A stretch of DNA of 64,000 nucleotides, taken from Xenoacremonium recifei (taxonomy: Eukaryota; Ascomycota; Sordariomycetes; Hypocreales; Nectriaceae). Position 1 is the stretch's first letter. Each line of letters starts with the position of its first letter. This document shows, piece by piece, positions 31,511-45,020 of this stretch. The translations under genes and the position numbers were made by a program. The stretch is taken from contig WOFQ01000023.1 in the NCBI GenBank assembly GCA_012184525.1, positions 186,001 through 250,000 on the forward strand. The letters run 5' to 3'. The notes below the pieces were generated by a model, which was not told the origin of the DNA, searched no databases, and saw only the letters and a program-made list of their open reading frames with translations.

Positions 31511-34500
31511 ATGGCAGACGAACGGCCGACACCTCGGGACGAAGACATTCCTGGAGGGTTTCCCGTAACGCCCAGTATCGTCTCAGAGCTCTCCGACGAC
31601 GACACACCCACGCCTACGAGAACCTCCGCCCCCGGTTTCGATGGGACAATTGAAAGCCGCGATGTGAATCCCCAGGCCTCGACAGCCTCACCCGAGCAGC
31701 AGCAAGCCACCAATATTCCATTCTTTGCCGCCGTGGGCTCAACTGAGCGAAGAGGATCCTCCTCTAGCACTGTAATGGGTGTCCGAGACAGAGAAGCTGA
31801 TCCTGAGAAGCAAGACAATACAGGGGATCAGCAGGATACGGGAGTGCCTGCGGCTGACAGCGAAACTGGAACGAGAGATTCGGAAAAGGGACTTGACGAT
31901 GTGATTGCTGAACCCTCCCCCGTCCCGACAGCTTCGGATGCGGACTCCTCTCCTGGCGATACTCGATACGAGGCGTTGAAGACGTCTTCAACACAGGACC
32001 ACAAGAGCAAGGAACGGAGACGATCCGTCCAGAATGAAGACGACCTCTTTCGAGCCCTCTCTCGGCGCCGCACAAATGCGAGCAGCGAACACGATCCTGA
32101 ACTTGATACAGAGGAACAGCAAGAGATTGAGCGGCTCATGTCTCGCATCTTTGGACATAAGCGACAGGAACAGAGCGAACAAGAAAAGACACGACACAGC
32201 GGGGTCATCTTCCGCGACCTTACAGTGTATGGCGTCGGCCTTGGTGCCAGCCTTCAACCTACCATTGGTGACATCTTCCTTGGGCTGCCTCGATTTCTCA
32301 CCAAACTTGTGACCAAGGGACCCAAGGCAGCGGCCGCAAAACCCCCTGTACGAGAGCTCATTAGCCACTTGGATGGCTGTGTGCGCCCAGGGGAGTTACT
32401 TCTCGTGCTTGGCCGCCCAGGCGCTGGATGTAGTACTTTCCTGAAAGCCTTCTGCAACCAGCGCGCAGGATTCGAAGCTGTCAAAGGCAACGTCACGTAC
32501 GGAGGCACGGATGCTGGAACCATGGCCAAGGATTTTCGAGGAGAGATCATTTACAACCCCGAGGAGGACCTTCACTATGCCACCCTTACTGTGAAGCGCA
32601 CCCTCAATTTTGCTCTGAAAACGCGGACTCCGTCCAAGGAATCTCGACTTGAAGGAGAATCTCGCGATGATTACATGAGGGAGTTCCTGAGAGTCGTCAC
32701 CAAGCTGTTCTGGATCGAGCATACCCTTGGCACAAAGGTCGGAAACGAGTTCATCCGCGGTGTTTCGGGAGGAGAGAGGAAGCGTGTCAGTATTGCTGAG
32801 GCAATGATCACGCGAGCCTCTGTTCAAGGCTGGGATAACTCGAGTAAGGGTCTGGATGCTAGTACTGCCGTTGAATACGTCAAGTCTATTCGCGCCATGA
32901 CGAACATGGCCCGCACCTCGACAGCTGTGTCTCTCTACCAAGCTGGCGAGACCTTGTACGATTTGGTGGATAAGGTCCTCCTCATCGACCAAGGACGATG
33001 CGTATACTATGGTCCTGCCGAGAACGCGAAGCAATATTTCCTCGACCTCGGCTTCGAGTGTCCGGAGCGATGGACAACCGCCGACTTTCTGACATCCGTC
33101 ACCGACGAACATGAGCGAAGCATCCGAAAAGACTGGGAGGACCGCATCCCACGAAGCCCCGAAGAGTTCGACCAGGCCTATCGTCGAAGCGAAATATATA
33201 AGAAGAACCTTCAGGATATGGATCAATTCGAGTCGGAACTGCAACAGCAGGCCGAGGAGCGTCGGCGGCACGAGTCTGAGCGGACCCGAAAGAAGAACTA
33301 CGAAATTCCCTTCCACAAGCAAGTCATTGCCTGTACGCAGCGGCAATTCTTTGTTATGACGGGCGATCGCGCTTCGTTATTCGGCAAATGGGGTGGTCTC
33401 ATCTTCCAGTCACTCATTGTCGGGAGTACGTTCTTCGACTTACCGCAGACAGCTGCTGGTGCATTCCCTCGCGGTGGAACGCTATTCTTCCTGCTCCTCT
33501 TCAACGCTCTCTTGGCTTTGGCAGAGCAGACGGCTGCTTTCGAATCCAAGCCTGTCTTACTGAAGCATAAGTCGTTCTCCTTCTATCGACCTGCTGCATA
33601 TGCCATTGCCCAGACTGTCGTCGATGTCCCTCTCGTCTTCATCCAGGTCTTCCTCTTCAACGTCGTCATTTACTTCATGGCTGATCTCTCTCGCACTGCT
33701 TCGCAGTTTTTCATCTCGTTATTGATCCTTTGGCTCGTCACTATGGTCACATATGCGTTCTTCCGGGCCATTTCGGCCTGGTGCAAAACTTTGGACACAG
33801 CGACCAGATTTACAGGCGTGGCTATCCAGATCCTCGTTGTGTACACCGGGTATCTCATCCCGCCTGATTCGATGCATCCATGGTTCGGCTGGTTGCGTTG
33901 GATCAACTGGATCCAGTACGGTTTCGAATGTTTGATGGCTAATGAGTTTACTGGGCTCCAGCTTCAATGTATTCCGCCGTACCTTGTCCCTCAAGGTCCG
34001 GATGTTCAGCCTCAGAACCAAGGCTGTACCTTGGCTGGAGCTTCACTTGGCGATCTCTCTGTTTCTGGCGCAGACTATATCCAGTCTTCGTTCTCGTACA
34101 CTCGCGCTCATCTTTGGAGAAACTTCGGCTTCCTATGGGCCTTCTTCCTGTTCTTTGTCTTCCTTACTGCCCTGGGGATGGAATTGATGAAGCCCAACGT
34201 TGGAGGAGGCGCCATCACTGTCTTCAAACGTGGCCAAGTTCCCAAGACCCTCGAAGAGTCTATCGCCACCGGCGGCCGAACGAAAGAAGCGCGTAGCGAC
34301 GAAGAGTCTGGAAGAGTCACCTTACCTGTCGATAGTGGCGAAGGGACCACGGGGGAGAAGAACAGTGAAGAAGTCACCAACCAAGTGGCCAAGAACGAAA
34401 CCGTCTTTACGTTCCAGAACGTCAACTACACCATCCCGTACGAAAAGGGGCAGCGAAAGCTTCTTCAGAACGTGCAGGGTTATGTTCGCCCGGGCAAACT

Positions 34501-36381
34501 CACTGCTCTGATGGGTGCCTCTGGTAAGTCCCTTCCTGATGCCTTCCAAGATTCACCAACTAACATATCGTAGGTGCCGGGAAAACGACATTGCTGAATG
34601 CCCTTGCTCAAAGGATCAAATTTGGTACTGTCACTGGTGACTTCCTAGTCGATGGGCGGCCCTTACCGAGATCGTTCCAAAGAGCCACTGGGTTTGCTGA
34701 ACAGATGGACATCCACGAGCCGACGGCAACAGTTCGCGAAGCATTGCAATTCTCTGCTCTCCTCCGTCAACCACGAGAGGTGCCATACAAGGAGAAGATG
34801 GAATATTGCGAGACGATTATAGACCTGCTTGAGATGCGGCCCATCGCTGGAGCAACGATAGGCAGGGTCGGAGAAGGACTCAACCAGGAGCAGCGCAAGA
34901 GACTGACCATCGGTGTCGAGTTAGCATCGAAGCCCGAGCTTCTGATGTTTCTTGATGAGCCAACTTCGGGTCTTGATTCGGGCGCCGCGTTCAATATCGT
35001 GCGCTTCTTGCGCAAGCTGGCAGACGCGGGCCAAGCAGTGCTTTGTACGATCCACCAGCCGTCGGCTGTCCTCTTCGAACACTTCGACGAACTTCTCCTT
35101 CTCAAATCTGGAGGACGGGTAGTCTACCATGGGCCTCTGGGTAACGACAGCCAGGAACTTATCCAGTATTTCGAATCCAACGGAGGACCCAAGTGTTCCC
35201 CTACTGCCAACCCAGCAGAGTACATGCTGGATGCCATCGGAGCCGGCGATCCCAACTACGCGGGCCAGGATTGGGGCGACGTTTGGGAAGAGTCCGACCA
35301 CCGCAAAGAACGCGCTCGTGAAATTGAAGAGATGGTCAAAAGGAGACGTGACGTCGAACCTTCGAAGAGTCTCAAGGACGATCGTGAATATGCCATGCCG
35401 TTGTCAACACAAAGTTGGGCTGTTGTTCGTCGTTCGTTCACGGCATACTGGAGAACACCGAACTACATCTTCGGCAAGCTCATGCTGCACATAATGACTG
35501 GTCTTTTCAACTGTTTCACCTTCTACAAGATCGGCTTCCAGACCATCGACTACCAGAACCGGCTCTTCTCCATCTTCATGACCCTCACCATCAGCCCGCC
35601 GCTGATTCAGCAACTTCAACCGGTTTTCTTACAGTCGCGTCAAATCTTCCAATGGCGGGAGAACAACTCCAAGATTTACAGCTGGTTTGCGTGGACGACG
35701 GCTGCGGTGCTCGTGGAAATCCCATACGCTATCGTCTGCGGAGGAATTTACTTCAATTGCTGGTGGTGGGGTGTGTTTGGCTGGAATACGTCGAGCTTCA
35801 CGTCCGGCTTCAGCTTCCTCCTGGTTCTGCTGTTCGAGCTGTATTATGTCGGGTTTGGCCAGGCAATTGCTGCGTTTGCTCCGAACGAATTGCTGGCATC
35901 GCTTTTGGTACCCGTATTCTTCCTTTTCGTTGTCACGTTCTGTGGTGTTGTCGTGCCTCCGATGCAGCTTCCCACCTTCTGGCGACGGTGGATGTATTGG
36001 TTGACGCCTTTCCACTACCTTCTCGAGGCCTATCTGGGCGCCGCCATTCATGATCAGCCTGTTAAGTGTTCCAATGACGAGTTTGCCCGGTTCACTCCGC
36101 CAGATAACGTATCGTGCGAGAACTTTACCCAATCTTACATCGCTGAGGCTGGGGGATACGTGCAGACTGGCGCCGATGGAATCTGCGAGCTCTGTCAGTA
36201 TGCCACAGGAGACCAATTTGGAAAGGGGTTCAGCGTGTATTACCACAACATCTGGCGAGATTTCGGCATCTTTTGTGGATTCATAGCCTTCAACTACGTT
36301 ATCGTATTTATTGCGACGTGGTTGAGGTTCCGTGGGAAGAACCCCTTGAAGAGCTGGTTGCAGAAGCGAAAGGCGGCTTGA
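31511..36381 (+). CDS. PDR-type (ABC-G) full-size multidrug ABC transporter
   Basis: Two exons, 31511-34523 and 34574-36381 (50-bp intron), give 1606 residues in the NBD-TMD-NBD-TMD order of Pdr5/Cdr1. NBD1 has the fungal Walker A variant GRPGAGCSTFLK (about 299-310), signature VSGGERKRVS (about 417) and the degenerate Walker B WDNSSKGLDAST. The intron falls inside the NBD2 Walker A; splicing restores GASGAGKTTLLN. NBD2 has a degenerate signature LNQEQRKRLTIG and a canonical Walker B MFLDEPTSGLDS. This asymmetry is normal for the family. Two sets of membrane spans follow the NBDs. The roughly 230-residue Ser/Thr/Asp-rich N-terminus is longer than usual and may be phosphorylated. I chose the ATG at 31511; no in-frame ATG lies upstream in the open frame. 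Role: plasma-membrane efflux of hydrophobic compounds. Confidence 0.94.
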
Positions 36382-36540
36382 GGCGACGAGTATTCATTGC
36401 AGGTGAGCCAGAAGAGGAGGCATAGGAAGATATTTTGGGATAGATCCGAGAGATTTGTAGAACATGGGTATAAATTTAAGATGCTAATGGTATCATTGTA
36501 TAAACTAGGGACTTCTCAATATACTTGAACCAACATTCCC

Positions 36541-38483
36541 CTACATCTTCTCAATATCAACCGGCTCAGGCTCATGCTCCTCGTGGGCGAGCTTGTTCTC
36601 CAACGCGGTGGGCTGGTTGGTGCCCCTGTACTCGGACTTCTTGAGCATGTTCCATTTGTCTTCATCGGAGTCGAGATGGTGGAAGCAGAACCAGAAAGCA
36701 ACACCACCGACGAAGGCGATGCAGGCGACAACGGTGTAATTCCAGACCAGCAGAGGATCCACGGAAAGTGGCGTGAAGGCCTGGCCGATGGCAGCGGAAA
36801 TGGCGCTCATGAACAGGTTGACACTCATGACGAGCGACTTCATATTCTCGGGGGCCTTGGAGTAGGCATATTCGTATGAGGTGACGTTGGTGAAGATCTC
36901 AGACAGACCGATGAGGATGTAGGGCAGACATTGGGCCCAGACGTTGATGGGCGCGGGCTCGCAGTCCTCGCCGTTGGCATACCAGCCGCAAGGGCCCATC
37001 TTGTAGATGTAGTATTGCATCACAGCCGAGGCGACCATGGATAGGGCTGAGATGAAGAAGCCAGTGGCCATACGCTTGATGGGGGTGAAAGCAAGGCCGA
37101 GCTTGCGTAGGCCAGGGTACAACAGGTGGTCGATGAGGGGGATCATGACGACGATGGAGATGGGGTTGAGGTTCTGGATAACGTCGTTGGGCGTGCCGTG
37201 CAACTCCATGGTAGCGGCCTGAGTGGTCAGGTTGCCAGTCATCTGGTTGTAGGCCAGGAAGAAGACAGGGAGGAAGAGGAAAACCTTGCAGGCCATGAGG
37301 CCTCGGCGCACCTCATCAACCCAGGCATCGTCGTAGGTCATCCAGAAGGGGCGCTCCTCAGCGGGCACGTTGGAGGGCTTCGCGATATCCCAGTTCAGGC
37401 GGAAGACCCGGCAGCGCTTCTGGACATACCAGAACATACGCAGGAACTTGGACAGCACGGAGCCAGTGGGCGGCGAGAGTCTGTAACGCTTCTTGTTGAC
37501 GGCCAGCACAATAGGGGCAATCAGGAAAAGGGCCGTGGGAATCAGGAAGGCCAGCCAGAAGCCGACATACTTCTCAACGTACACCATACCAATCTGGCCA
37601 GCGAGCGAGCCGAGGTTGATACAGAAGTAGAAGTACAGGAAGATGCGGGTGTTGGTGATGGCCGGGTCGACAATGACGCGCTCGCCGCTGGGAAGCGTCT
37701 CAACACGCATGCGAGTGTCCTCGTTCTGCTCAGCAAGTAGAGGAGACACATTGGCCTTGAAGAAGCCGGTGCCGACGCAGAGAGTGAGCAGGCCAATGAT
37801 GAAGGCGCCGAAGGCCGAGTCGGCTTTGACGATGACACCGGGGGCAGAGGCAGCGACGAGGATGACGTGAGCGATAGTAGAGATGCCAATGGCGATGTGC
37901 AGAGTCCAGAAGCGACCGAGACGGGCATCAGCAACCCAGGCTCTGTGATGTGTTAGTCATGGTGCATCGCGAGGTAACGACGAGTGTGTTGGGGGGGAAG
38001 AGTCGTGGAGGAGAGGGGTCAATTGAGTCCCCGGAACACAACTTACCCCACGAGAGGCATCAGATATGCGAAGAACTGGTTGAACAGTGAGATGCCCTGC
38101 GCTGCCTGCGCACCCATCCCCAGTGCACCAGCTTGACCACTGGGATCCAGGGGAGCTCCCGTGGTCGAACCGTCCGGCAACGGCTGCGCCACGAAGTTGG
38201 TGTACAGCACCGACGAGCCATAGTACGAGAAACGCTCGCACAGCTCGACAAACGCAATGGTGTAGATGCTCCAGCGGATCTTGCCCGACACACGGCGCAG
38301 CGTGTTGAGCTCCTCATCCGTGGGCTCGTCGCCGAACAGCTGGTTGGCCGTACCCTCGGAAGACGTCGTCTTGCGGACATCCAGCGAGCCGCGCGCCTTC
38401 TCGGGGACGACGGTGAGGTGCATCGGGTCGGTGAGGCCGGCCTGGGCGATGGCGTCGGTGTCGAGGTTGGGCGCGTTGCTCAT
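36541..38483 (-). CDS. ptr2-like: POT/PTR2-family proton-coupled oligopeptide transporter
   Basis: Exons 38483-38047 and 37942-36541 across a 104-bp intron give 612 residues. PTR signatures are present: ELCERFSYYG in the first helix region, YFYFCINLGSLAG in the middle, and a late FTNVTSYEYAYSKAPENMKS segment with the conserved E-Y-AY-P-x-x-M-K pattern. About twelve membrane spans with a central loop are visible. The protein imports di- and tripeptides with protons at the plasma membrane. The start ATG at 38483 precedes MSNAPNLDTD; an earlier in-frame TTG is not used. It converges with the ABC transporter, with 159 bp between the stops. Confidence 0.92.
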
Positions 38484-41400
38484 GATGGGCAAATGGTCAA
38501 GAGAGATGATCAGGGTTGGAGTTGAGCCCTTGGAGTAGGAGTGACGACCTGGAGGGAGAGCATGGCAAAGGGCAGGGCGTGCTGGGGGTTTATCAATGAA
38601 TCCGGGTCATTGACTTGCCAGCACGAGGGATCTTCCGAAAGGGATGGGGTCAGGACGGTTGCGCCACAGGTGTCTCTCTGGGTGTCTCAACCTCCCGCGA
38701 CATGGCTAACACGCGCGCACGCAACCATCCCCGGCTCTGCAACCAACCATCGACCCTCCTCATCGGGCAGGTCCGAGAATGACAGACAGACGTCTCGAAA
38801 TGCCCCTCCGTTCTTCACGACGTCCCCCGTCCGGCTCCACCATCGTCCACCCGCCCGGGACTATCATGGCGGCGGCGAAGGACGGGGGGCTTGAATTTGG
38901 TCCCGGGGCCTGTCCGCCAAGACGCCACCGCCGCGATTTGGTGGGTGGGCAAATCGCCGCGAAGTCTTGGCTCAGGACAACTTGTTCGGGCCTTTTGTCG
39001 AGGGCCCCGGGCCAGGCTGGGAGGGGAAGGTGGCCAAAGCCTGCGTATCTGGCATTATCATTATCAGGATATCTGCGGTGCCAGAGATGGCATTGCCAGG
39101 GGAAGATCCTTGCGGTGGTGGACTTTGCCAAGAGTTCGATATCAGTGGGAGGGAGGGCTTTGGCGGATGAGATTGGTCCGATGGCAAGACATCTGGCGAG
39201 GCCCTCGTTGCCACTGCTACCATCTCACAAACGACACAACGAAGGTTTTCCCTACGGACAAATTAATCCTCGAAAATTCTGGCGCCTCGACGATAAGACA
39301 AACCATTGTTTCTAGGCCGTCTTCTCGAATTTCACCGAATTCGAGTGCCGAAGACACCAACGCGGACGCACACGGCAAACGCCAAAAGCGGCAACCCCAC
39401 CATCCGGTGGCGTCTCTGCGGTGGCTCATTAGAATCTTCCCATTGGCTCTAGCCACAGTCATGCCCCGCTGCTCGGCACTTGGCAAATGCGGGTCTGCTT
39501 TAACTCTGAATTTAAGCTCGCAGAGCTAGAGTCGCTGAGGGAAGGAGCTCACTGCTGGCCAGCGCCATTGCGCCTACCCTGCTGTGCGAGATTGTGCACG
39601 TGAGATTCGTGCTTTATTTCGACATGTGTGAAACGATCTGATAACGTAATAATGGCGATACAGCTTCCACGAGGACCCCAGATCTCTTCCAAGAAGCCAC
39701 GCGGACAAGCCACAAGTTCCAGAAGCTATCCGTCGAATAGCCTGACCTTGTTTCTGCCCGTGGCGTCTCTGGTTGGCTGGGCTATGTAACCTTCCCGATT
39801 AGGCATCAAGTTGAGAGCTGGCATGGCACGAAAACAGGGCTTCGGTGGGACGATCTGATTGCGCGGCGATGTGTGATTTGGAGATAAACTGAGGTGCTTT
39901 GGGCAAGCTCCGTGATTGGCAAGGGAACGATGAGGGGAATCTTTTCTTTTCTCCAGGCTATCTTCTCCCGTCACCAGCAACGCTACTGATTGCACCATCT
40001 CCCCCTCATGTCCCCGTCTCATATCATCCACTCTCCAAATCGACAGACCCGGATCGTCACACGACCTCTCGCAGAATGGTCCAGGGTTGTCTTGCTTGGC
40101 AAAAGCGGTGATCGTCCCAACTCCAAGAACAAGATGCGCTGTCACAGCCACCTCCATGCTTGAGTTTCCTTATCCAGCATCTTCTCCATCGTATTGCCTT
40201 CTGTCAATTACATAAAAATACTGTCAGTGCGGGGAGAAACTCTAGATTCGAGTTGCGGGGAAGAGAAGAGGTACTGCGCGAGGCTTGGGAGCAATTCTCG
40301 AGCCCATGCTTCTCGTATTGCTCTCAACCTTGTTTCTGTGTTTAAATCCTTCGGCCAATTCATTATCAAATGCATTCCTCTTGATTGGCCTGCGTCCTTT
40401 CTTGGACACAAGAGTCGAATGTACAATCAGTAGTCTTGACACCGCATAGGGGCATCCTGAGGAACTTTTGGAGTCGTGTCACGGACCAGATGGACTCATG
40501 CTCTCCACCATGTAACATTACCCCAGCTCCCATCGGGCCAATCTCCAAATACGTTTCAGTGTTAAACCCGTTAGCGGCCCGCCCAGACCCAGGAGTGGAA
40601 AGATAACAGCGTCCCCTCTGTCGTCTAGAAGGACGCATGGAACCATGGTAGAAGGCGATTCATTGGCTGAGCTTTATCGCCATTCGCCGCGAGGGAATCG
40701 CTTGCGCCGTGGAGGGACGCGCTACGGGCGCCAAGATGGACTTTAGTCGGGCGATTTATACGCGAGGGGGCGATATGGTGCCAAAACCAGAGCCTCAAGT
40801 GTCCAGTCCCGGCTGAATGCGAGTTCCCGAAGAACACGGGATGAAGTGCCAAGACGTGTCGTTGGGTGTTGCAGTATCTCTTGCAAAAGGACGAAAATAG
40901 CGTCTTGGAAGAAGGAAAGATCGTTGGAAGAGGCAGGTCGCGGAGTGTGCCGAGAAGCGAGGCTTGGCGGCCTCGAGTCAGGAAGCTCTTGCGGGCTGAG
41001 CCGTCGCAAAGACTGGCCTAGAACAACGACAGACAATTACATGAGGCTGGTTTGTCTAATGTCCAGCACCCCATATGAGTTTACTCCAAGGAAGTCTTTG
41101 CTGACATTAACTGTGTTAGATGTGATAACGTAACTAATGTTCTCTTTATCAACAACCAAGGTCTTGGCAGCCAAATGAAGGAGTTGACTGTGAGTAAGCG
41201 GTCCCTTTGGACTAAATAGCACCCTCCTTGCACCCGAGACTGAGGATTATTTTAGTAAGGAGTTTGAGATTATGGATCTGTATCAAGATCCAGGGTTTGT
41301 ACAAGGGTAGTGGTCTGAATTATGGTTGAGAATTCGGGTCAGGACAAGGATTCATCGAATGAACTTCATGAAAGAGATCTCAGAATATTTGCTCAAGGTT

Positions 41401-41988
41401 ATGCTCTTTGCTTACGATACACGATCTCAACTGTAAATGAAGCACCTTGCACGAATTATTGGCAAAATGTCTTGGAGTCTTACACCACTGGCTATTCCAA
41501 GCCCGCTAAGACGTACTAACAAAAAGTCCTCTCGCCTAGCACCACAAGTCATGCAGTGGGTTTCCCGTGACATGCCACGACAAGCCAAGACTACCTACAA
41601 GTACCAAAAGACCCAGACATAAACGCGTGCTCGGGGGGAAGTGGGCTAATAAAGCGAGACGCTGGATGGTCAAAGCCACCCATGCCCAGACTTGCCCCCT
41701 CAAGAAGCAGAACCGGCGTATCAGATTGTCGATCGATGGTCCGTTTATTAAGTGTTGACTAGGGGCTCCGCTGTTGACGCGCGTTGGACGACGTCCACGC
41801 AAGTGTTGGAGGTTGATTACGTTGTGTACTGCACCTTTGGGAGATCTATTCACCTTAAGTGCCAAATTCCGAGTCTCGATTGCTAGCTATCTACTTGTAT
41901 CTTATGCCGGAGAGGCTACGGGGAAGTGTTTGTTCCATCAAAATATTGTTGTCCTCCATTGGTCCCCATGTATCTCTGATCATTCTGT
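38484..41988. other. 3.5-kb gene-poor region
   Basis: Begins with the peptide-transporter promoter. No frame here gives a convincing protein, and no tRNA, array or long repeat was seen. It marks the start of the accessory-looking tract that continues to about 46.3 kb. Confidence 0.55.
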
Positions 41989-42430
41989 CTACTTCCGCGC
42001 CTCTCTCTTAAGGCGTCGTCTCTCTCGGACCCGGATTGCGTGTGACACAGACTGACTGGACTCTTCCACATCGTCCAGCAGTCTCTCATTTTCCTCTAGT
42101 TGCCTTTCGTGAAGCGCATTGCATTCCTTTATAATAGCATTCAATCGCGACATCGTCCGGGCTAACGGCCGCATTGAATCCTCCACCATACGCTCCAGTG
42201 CTGCCGTAAGCCTGTCTTCAAGCTGGCCCATCATCATCGGCAGGTGTAAGTTCGCTCTGTGTCATTATATTTGTCGTGTCACTCATCGGAGAGTCCATCG
42301 GTGCGATGAATATGTCGGCGTAAGTGAGGATGTCTCGCTCGAAAACATGGCCAACCTCCTCGCACAGTCTTGAGTATTGATGAGAAAATACGGTAATTGG
42401 CATGCGCCCACTGGGCAACACCACCTTCAC
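41989..42430 (-). pseudogene. Possible broken gene for a coiled-coil protein
   Basis: Two minus-strand frames overlap at 42218-42237. The upstream one contains MPITVFSHQYSRLCEEVGHV and an acidic end (LTPADDD). The downstream one (LEDRLTAALERMVEDS, then a charged heptad-like stretch ending RRLKREARK) looks like a coiled coil. Dropping one G in the GGG run at the junction would fuse them. I recognise no family. The downstream frame could instead be a separate small gene starting at its own ATG. Confidence 0.3.
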
Positions 42431-44196
42431 TGATGTTCATTCCCATGCCACAGCAGGAGGAACTCTTTTAGGCACGGCAGGATAGAAAATACATCACAGC
42501 AGTTAACGCAAAGGCGTTTCTTACTGATCCTGATAATATTTCACAGACCAGCATAAGTTTATAATCATTTTAGTCCGGGAACTGGAGCAGTCTAACACGG
42601 TCCTCAAATGGCAATAAACATTTACCGGCATACACTCAGACATAGATCAACGGGAACCTCTTCCAATACTAACATTTTGCTACGTATGTTATCAACATAG
42701 TGTATTTTTCTCCTATGTCGTCAAGTTCAATCTGTACGTGTGCGAGTTGATCCTCCGGGTGATCGCCATTGACCCGAATCATATGTCCATTGTGTAGTCG
42801 GTATAAATAGTCGCAAGTACACTTTGTTGCGCACCTCAAACTGCGCCTGTGATATTTATCTAAGCCCCTCTTCTATCGCGCTTTCGCAAAGGCCAGCGCG
42901 GACTCGGCCTGCTGCTGATGTGTCCGGCTCAGTTCGTTCGGGTCCTGGCTTCTGCAAAGGGTGTCCCAACGATCGCATCTCAAGCTAGAGTCGGCGACGG
43001 CGGTGGTAGGGTTCCAAGCATAATTCAATCTGTGGAGGCATCCAGTGCTTCTACGTCTGCGTTATTGAGTGCTAACTGGATTTCCCGCAGGAAGCTCGAC
43101 TGAGGCGTTCCCGGTTATGCGGTAAGTGCGAAACGAACCCCCTCCGCTGACGATTTGTTTACAGACTTATACTGCCCGTTGCCCCGTGGGTGCTACACGG
43201 TTGCAATAACCAGGCGTATTTCTAATAAGGTGAATATCGGTACAGAACTCCCCGAGCCACTTTCTGTCATGGCCTGACCTGGTGACCTTGGGTACGCCCC
43301 AGCTGGCTGACAGCCACAATCGCAGTAGGGCTTGCGCTCAGTCTGCTGTTGTGTATTCATTGCAGCCTAAGATTAGTCTCCTTTTCTTTCATGCCTTGCA
43401 TGTTGCAGTGAGAAGGGTGCTCGCTCAACTCAGTGAACCCCTTGGCTATGAAGTATCCCCCAAAGGCACTGCCGATAAACGCTACAATGAAGTCAGGGCA
43501 CTAGCTGTGATATGGTATCATCTGCGTCTTGATTGGCCTTATACTTCCCAATGGGGGGTTATCTAGATATGATGATGGTTTGACAGGGGCTCGTCTGATG
43601 TATGGGCGTGTGCGCTATTTCGTCGATGGTAACGCGAATCCCTTAGGATCCTCACCAAAGTATTGGGGATCGTGGGCTGGTTCCAACAGGGTTTATGCCA
43701 GCTTCGCGGGAACGCACAGTCAAAGGCTCGCGGATCTAAGAACAATGCATCATCGCGCAGGACTAAATGAGACCTCGCTTTTGGAAGAAACGCGTGGACC
43801 AGGGTACTTCCCGGCTTGCGCAATTGCTGGGTAATCTAATACTTGGTGTTGTAATCGTATCCTGCCCGGAATCGCTCAAGGGGGCGCGGGGTCGGTGAGT
43901 GAAATTTGCACGTTTTGTTGTCTAGGATATCATCTAGAGCGTCCCTCCCAGCGCTGCCTGCGCTCTGCTCAGCTTTTTTGCGACAAGGCAGCCTAGACAT
44001 TGCGTCCGGCAGTACAATCAGTTTCCCCAGAACTTCAATAACCCTGTTCTTACGGACCAGTCAGAGGAGAGATACAACCTAGTTCCGTTTCTCTGACGTT
44101 GGTGTTTTCTCACTTTGACATTCCTCTCACATTGAAATAATCATCATTGGAAGCTTACTAAGATGTAGCTATAAACTCCCTCGAAACCAGTCTTAG
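42431..44196. other. Gene-poor region
   Basis: No convincing coding sequence. Short plus-strand frames at 43282-43834 lack any motif. Confidence 0.5.
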
Positions 44197-44463
44197 CTAT
44201 GACAGAGAGCAACTACAAGTACGTCGCTCAGTGCCAGTTGACAGCTTTTTAAATGTACCAACCCCGTGACAAACCTTGCAAGGGCAAAGGCGTTGTGTTC
44301 CTTTTGATGATTCGAACTTCTGCTGGCAAGCTGGTGTGTGTCTATAAAGTGTACAGTGACCGGAATGAAAGTGGCAGGTCACTTCCTGCAGGTATTCGAC
44401 AATGGAGTCATAAAACCCGCGTCCATCACAAGTCGGACACCTTCCGCGACGTTGTGGACTCAT
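44197..44463 (-). CDS. Small protein with two DnaJ-like CxxCxGxG zinc motifs
   Basis: An 88-residue frame from an ATG at 44463. It has CPTCDGRG near the start and CKVCHGVG near the end, the Cys/Gly spacing of the DnaJ zinc-binding repeat, with further paired Cys/His residues between (TCHFHSGHC). The C-terminal stretch after the second motif (L-x-TxxERR-x-CS) is shared with the broken frame at 45720-45876 plus. Two such motifs could form one zinc site; DnaJ itself has four. No J-domain is present. Function unknown; possibly an orphan zinc protein of an accessory region. Confidence 0.4.
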   Translation of the reverse strand: MSPQRRGRCPTCDGRGFYDSIVEYLQEVTCHFHSGHCTLYRHTPACQQKFESSKGTQRLCPCKVCHGVGTFKKLSTGTERRTCSCSLS

Positions 44464-44496
44464 TTCCGGTCTCCTCCCAAAGGAGCCAGAGTAAGG

Positions 44497-45020
44497 GATT
44501 AGATACTTACGTAGAGTAAGGGAAATTCAATATTTTGTAAGTATGAAGTGTCCTAAGTATAGAGGAATACTGAAGGAGAATGTGTAAAATATCTGGGATA
44601 TCTCACATATTTATATGTCCTTCTCATTTCTTCTTCTTTTTCTCTTCTCGTCAAATTGGGTTAGTCCACGATGATTCAAGGCAGTAGCAAAGCGACACAA
44701 TCAATACGTGAATCATTCAGCGCAGTGATCAGTAAATTATTGCCCGCACACCTTTACCAGTCTCTACTTCAATGTCAATGCCCACGTAGTCAAGCTCGAG
44801 TAGAGCAGCGTCAATGCATGGCCTCGAGTGATCAAGGGATGGCAAAAGCAATGTCCCATACTCAGTCAATGTATCCGCCTCCTGTTTGTTTGGAGTTGAA
44901 GGGCCACTCCGCAGATTACCTCCCAAATTTCATGGCATACCAGAAAAACGGTCCATTGACTCAGAAATCAAGCCTCTCCTCAATTCACTGACCGTCTGAG
45001 GCGCATATCACAGTTGAGCC
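44497..45020. repeat. Dispersed repeat, copy R1
   Basis: This shares long near-identical tracts with R2 (58660-58985) and R3 (59655-60003), for example GATTCAAGGCAGTAGCAAAG at 44670-44690 and TACCAGTCTCTACTT. It is the least C-to-T-mutated of the three copies. Termini were not resolved; no terminal inverted repeats or LTRs were seen. Confidence 0.75.

Noticed and set aside
32396..33346. 316-residue minus-strand frame
   Set aside because: Antisense to the conserved first nucleotide-binding domain of the ABC transporter.
39726..40157. 143-residue minus-strand frame in the gene-poor region
   Set aside because: No ATG context, domain or neighbour support. It is typical of chance frames in GC-balanced intergenic DNA.
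44671..44991. 106-residue plus-strand frame within repeat R1
   Set aside because: The matching positions in R2 and R3 contain stops. No transposase or reverse-transcriptase motif is present, so it is part of a non-coding or decayed element.
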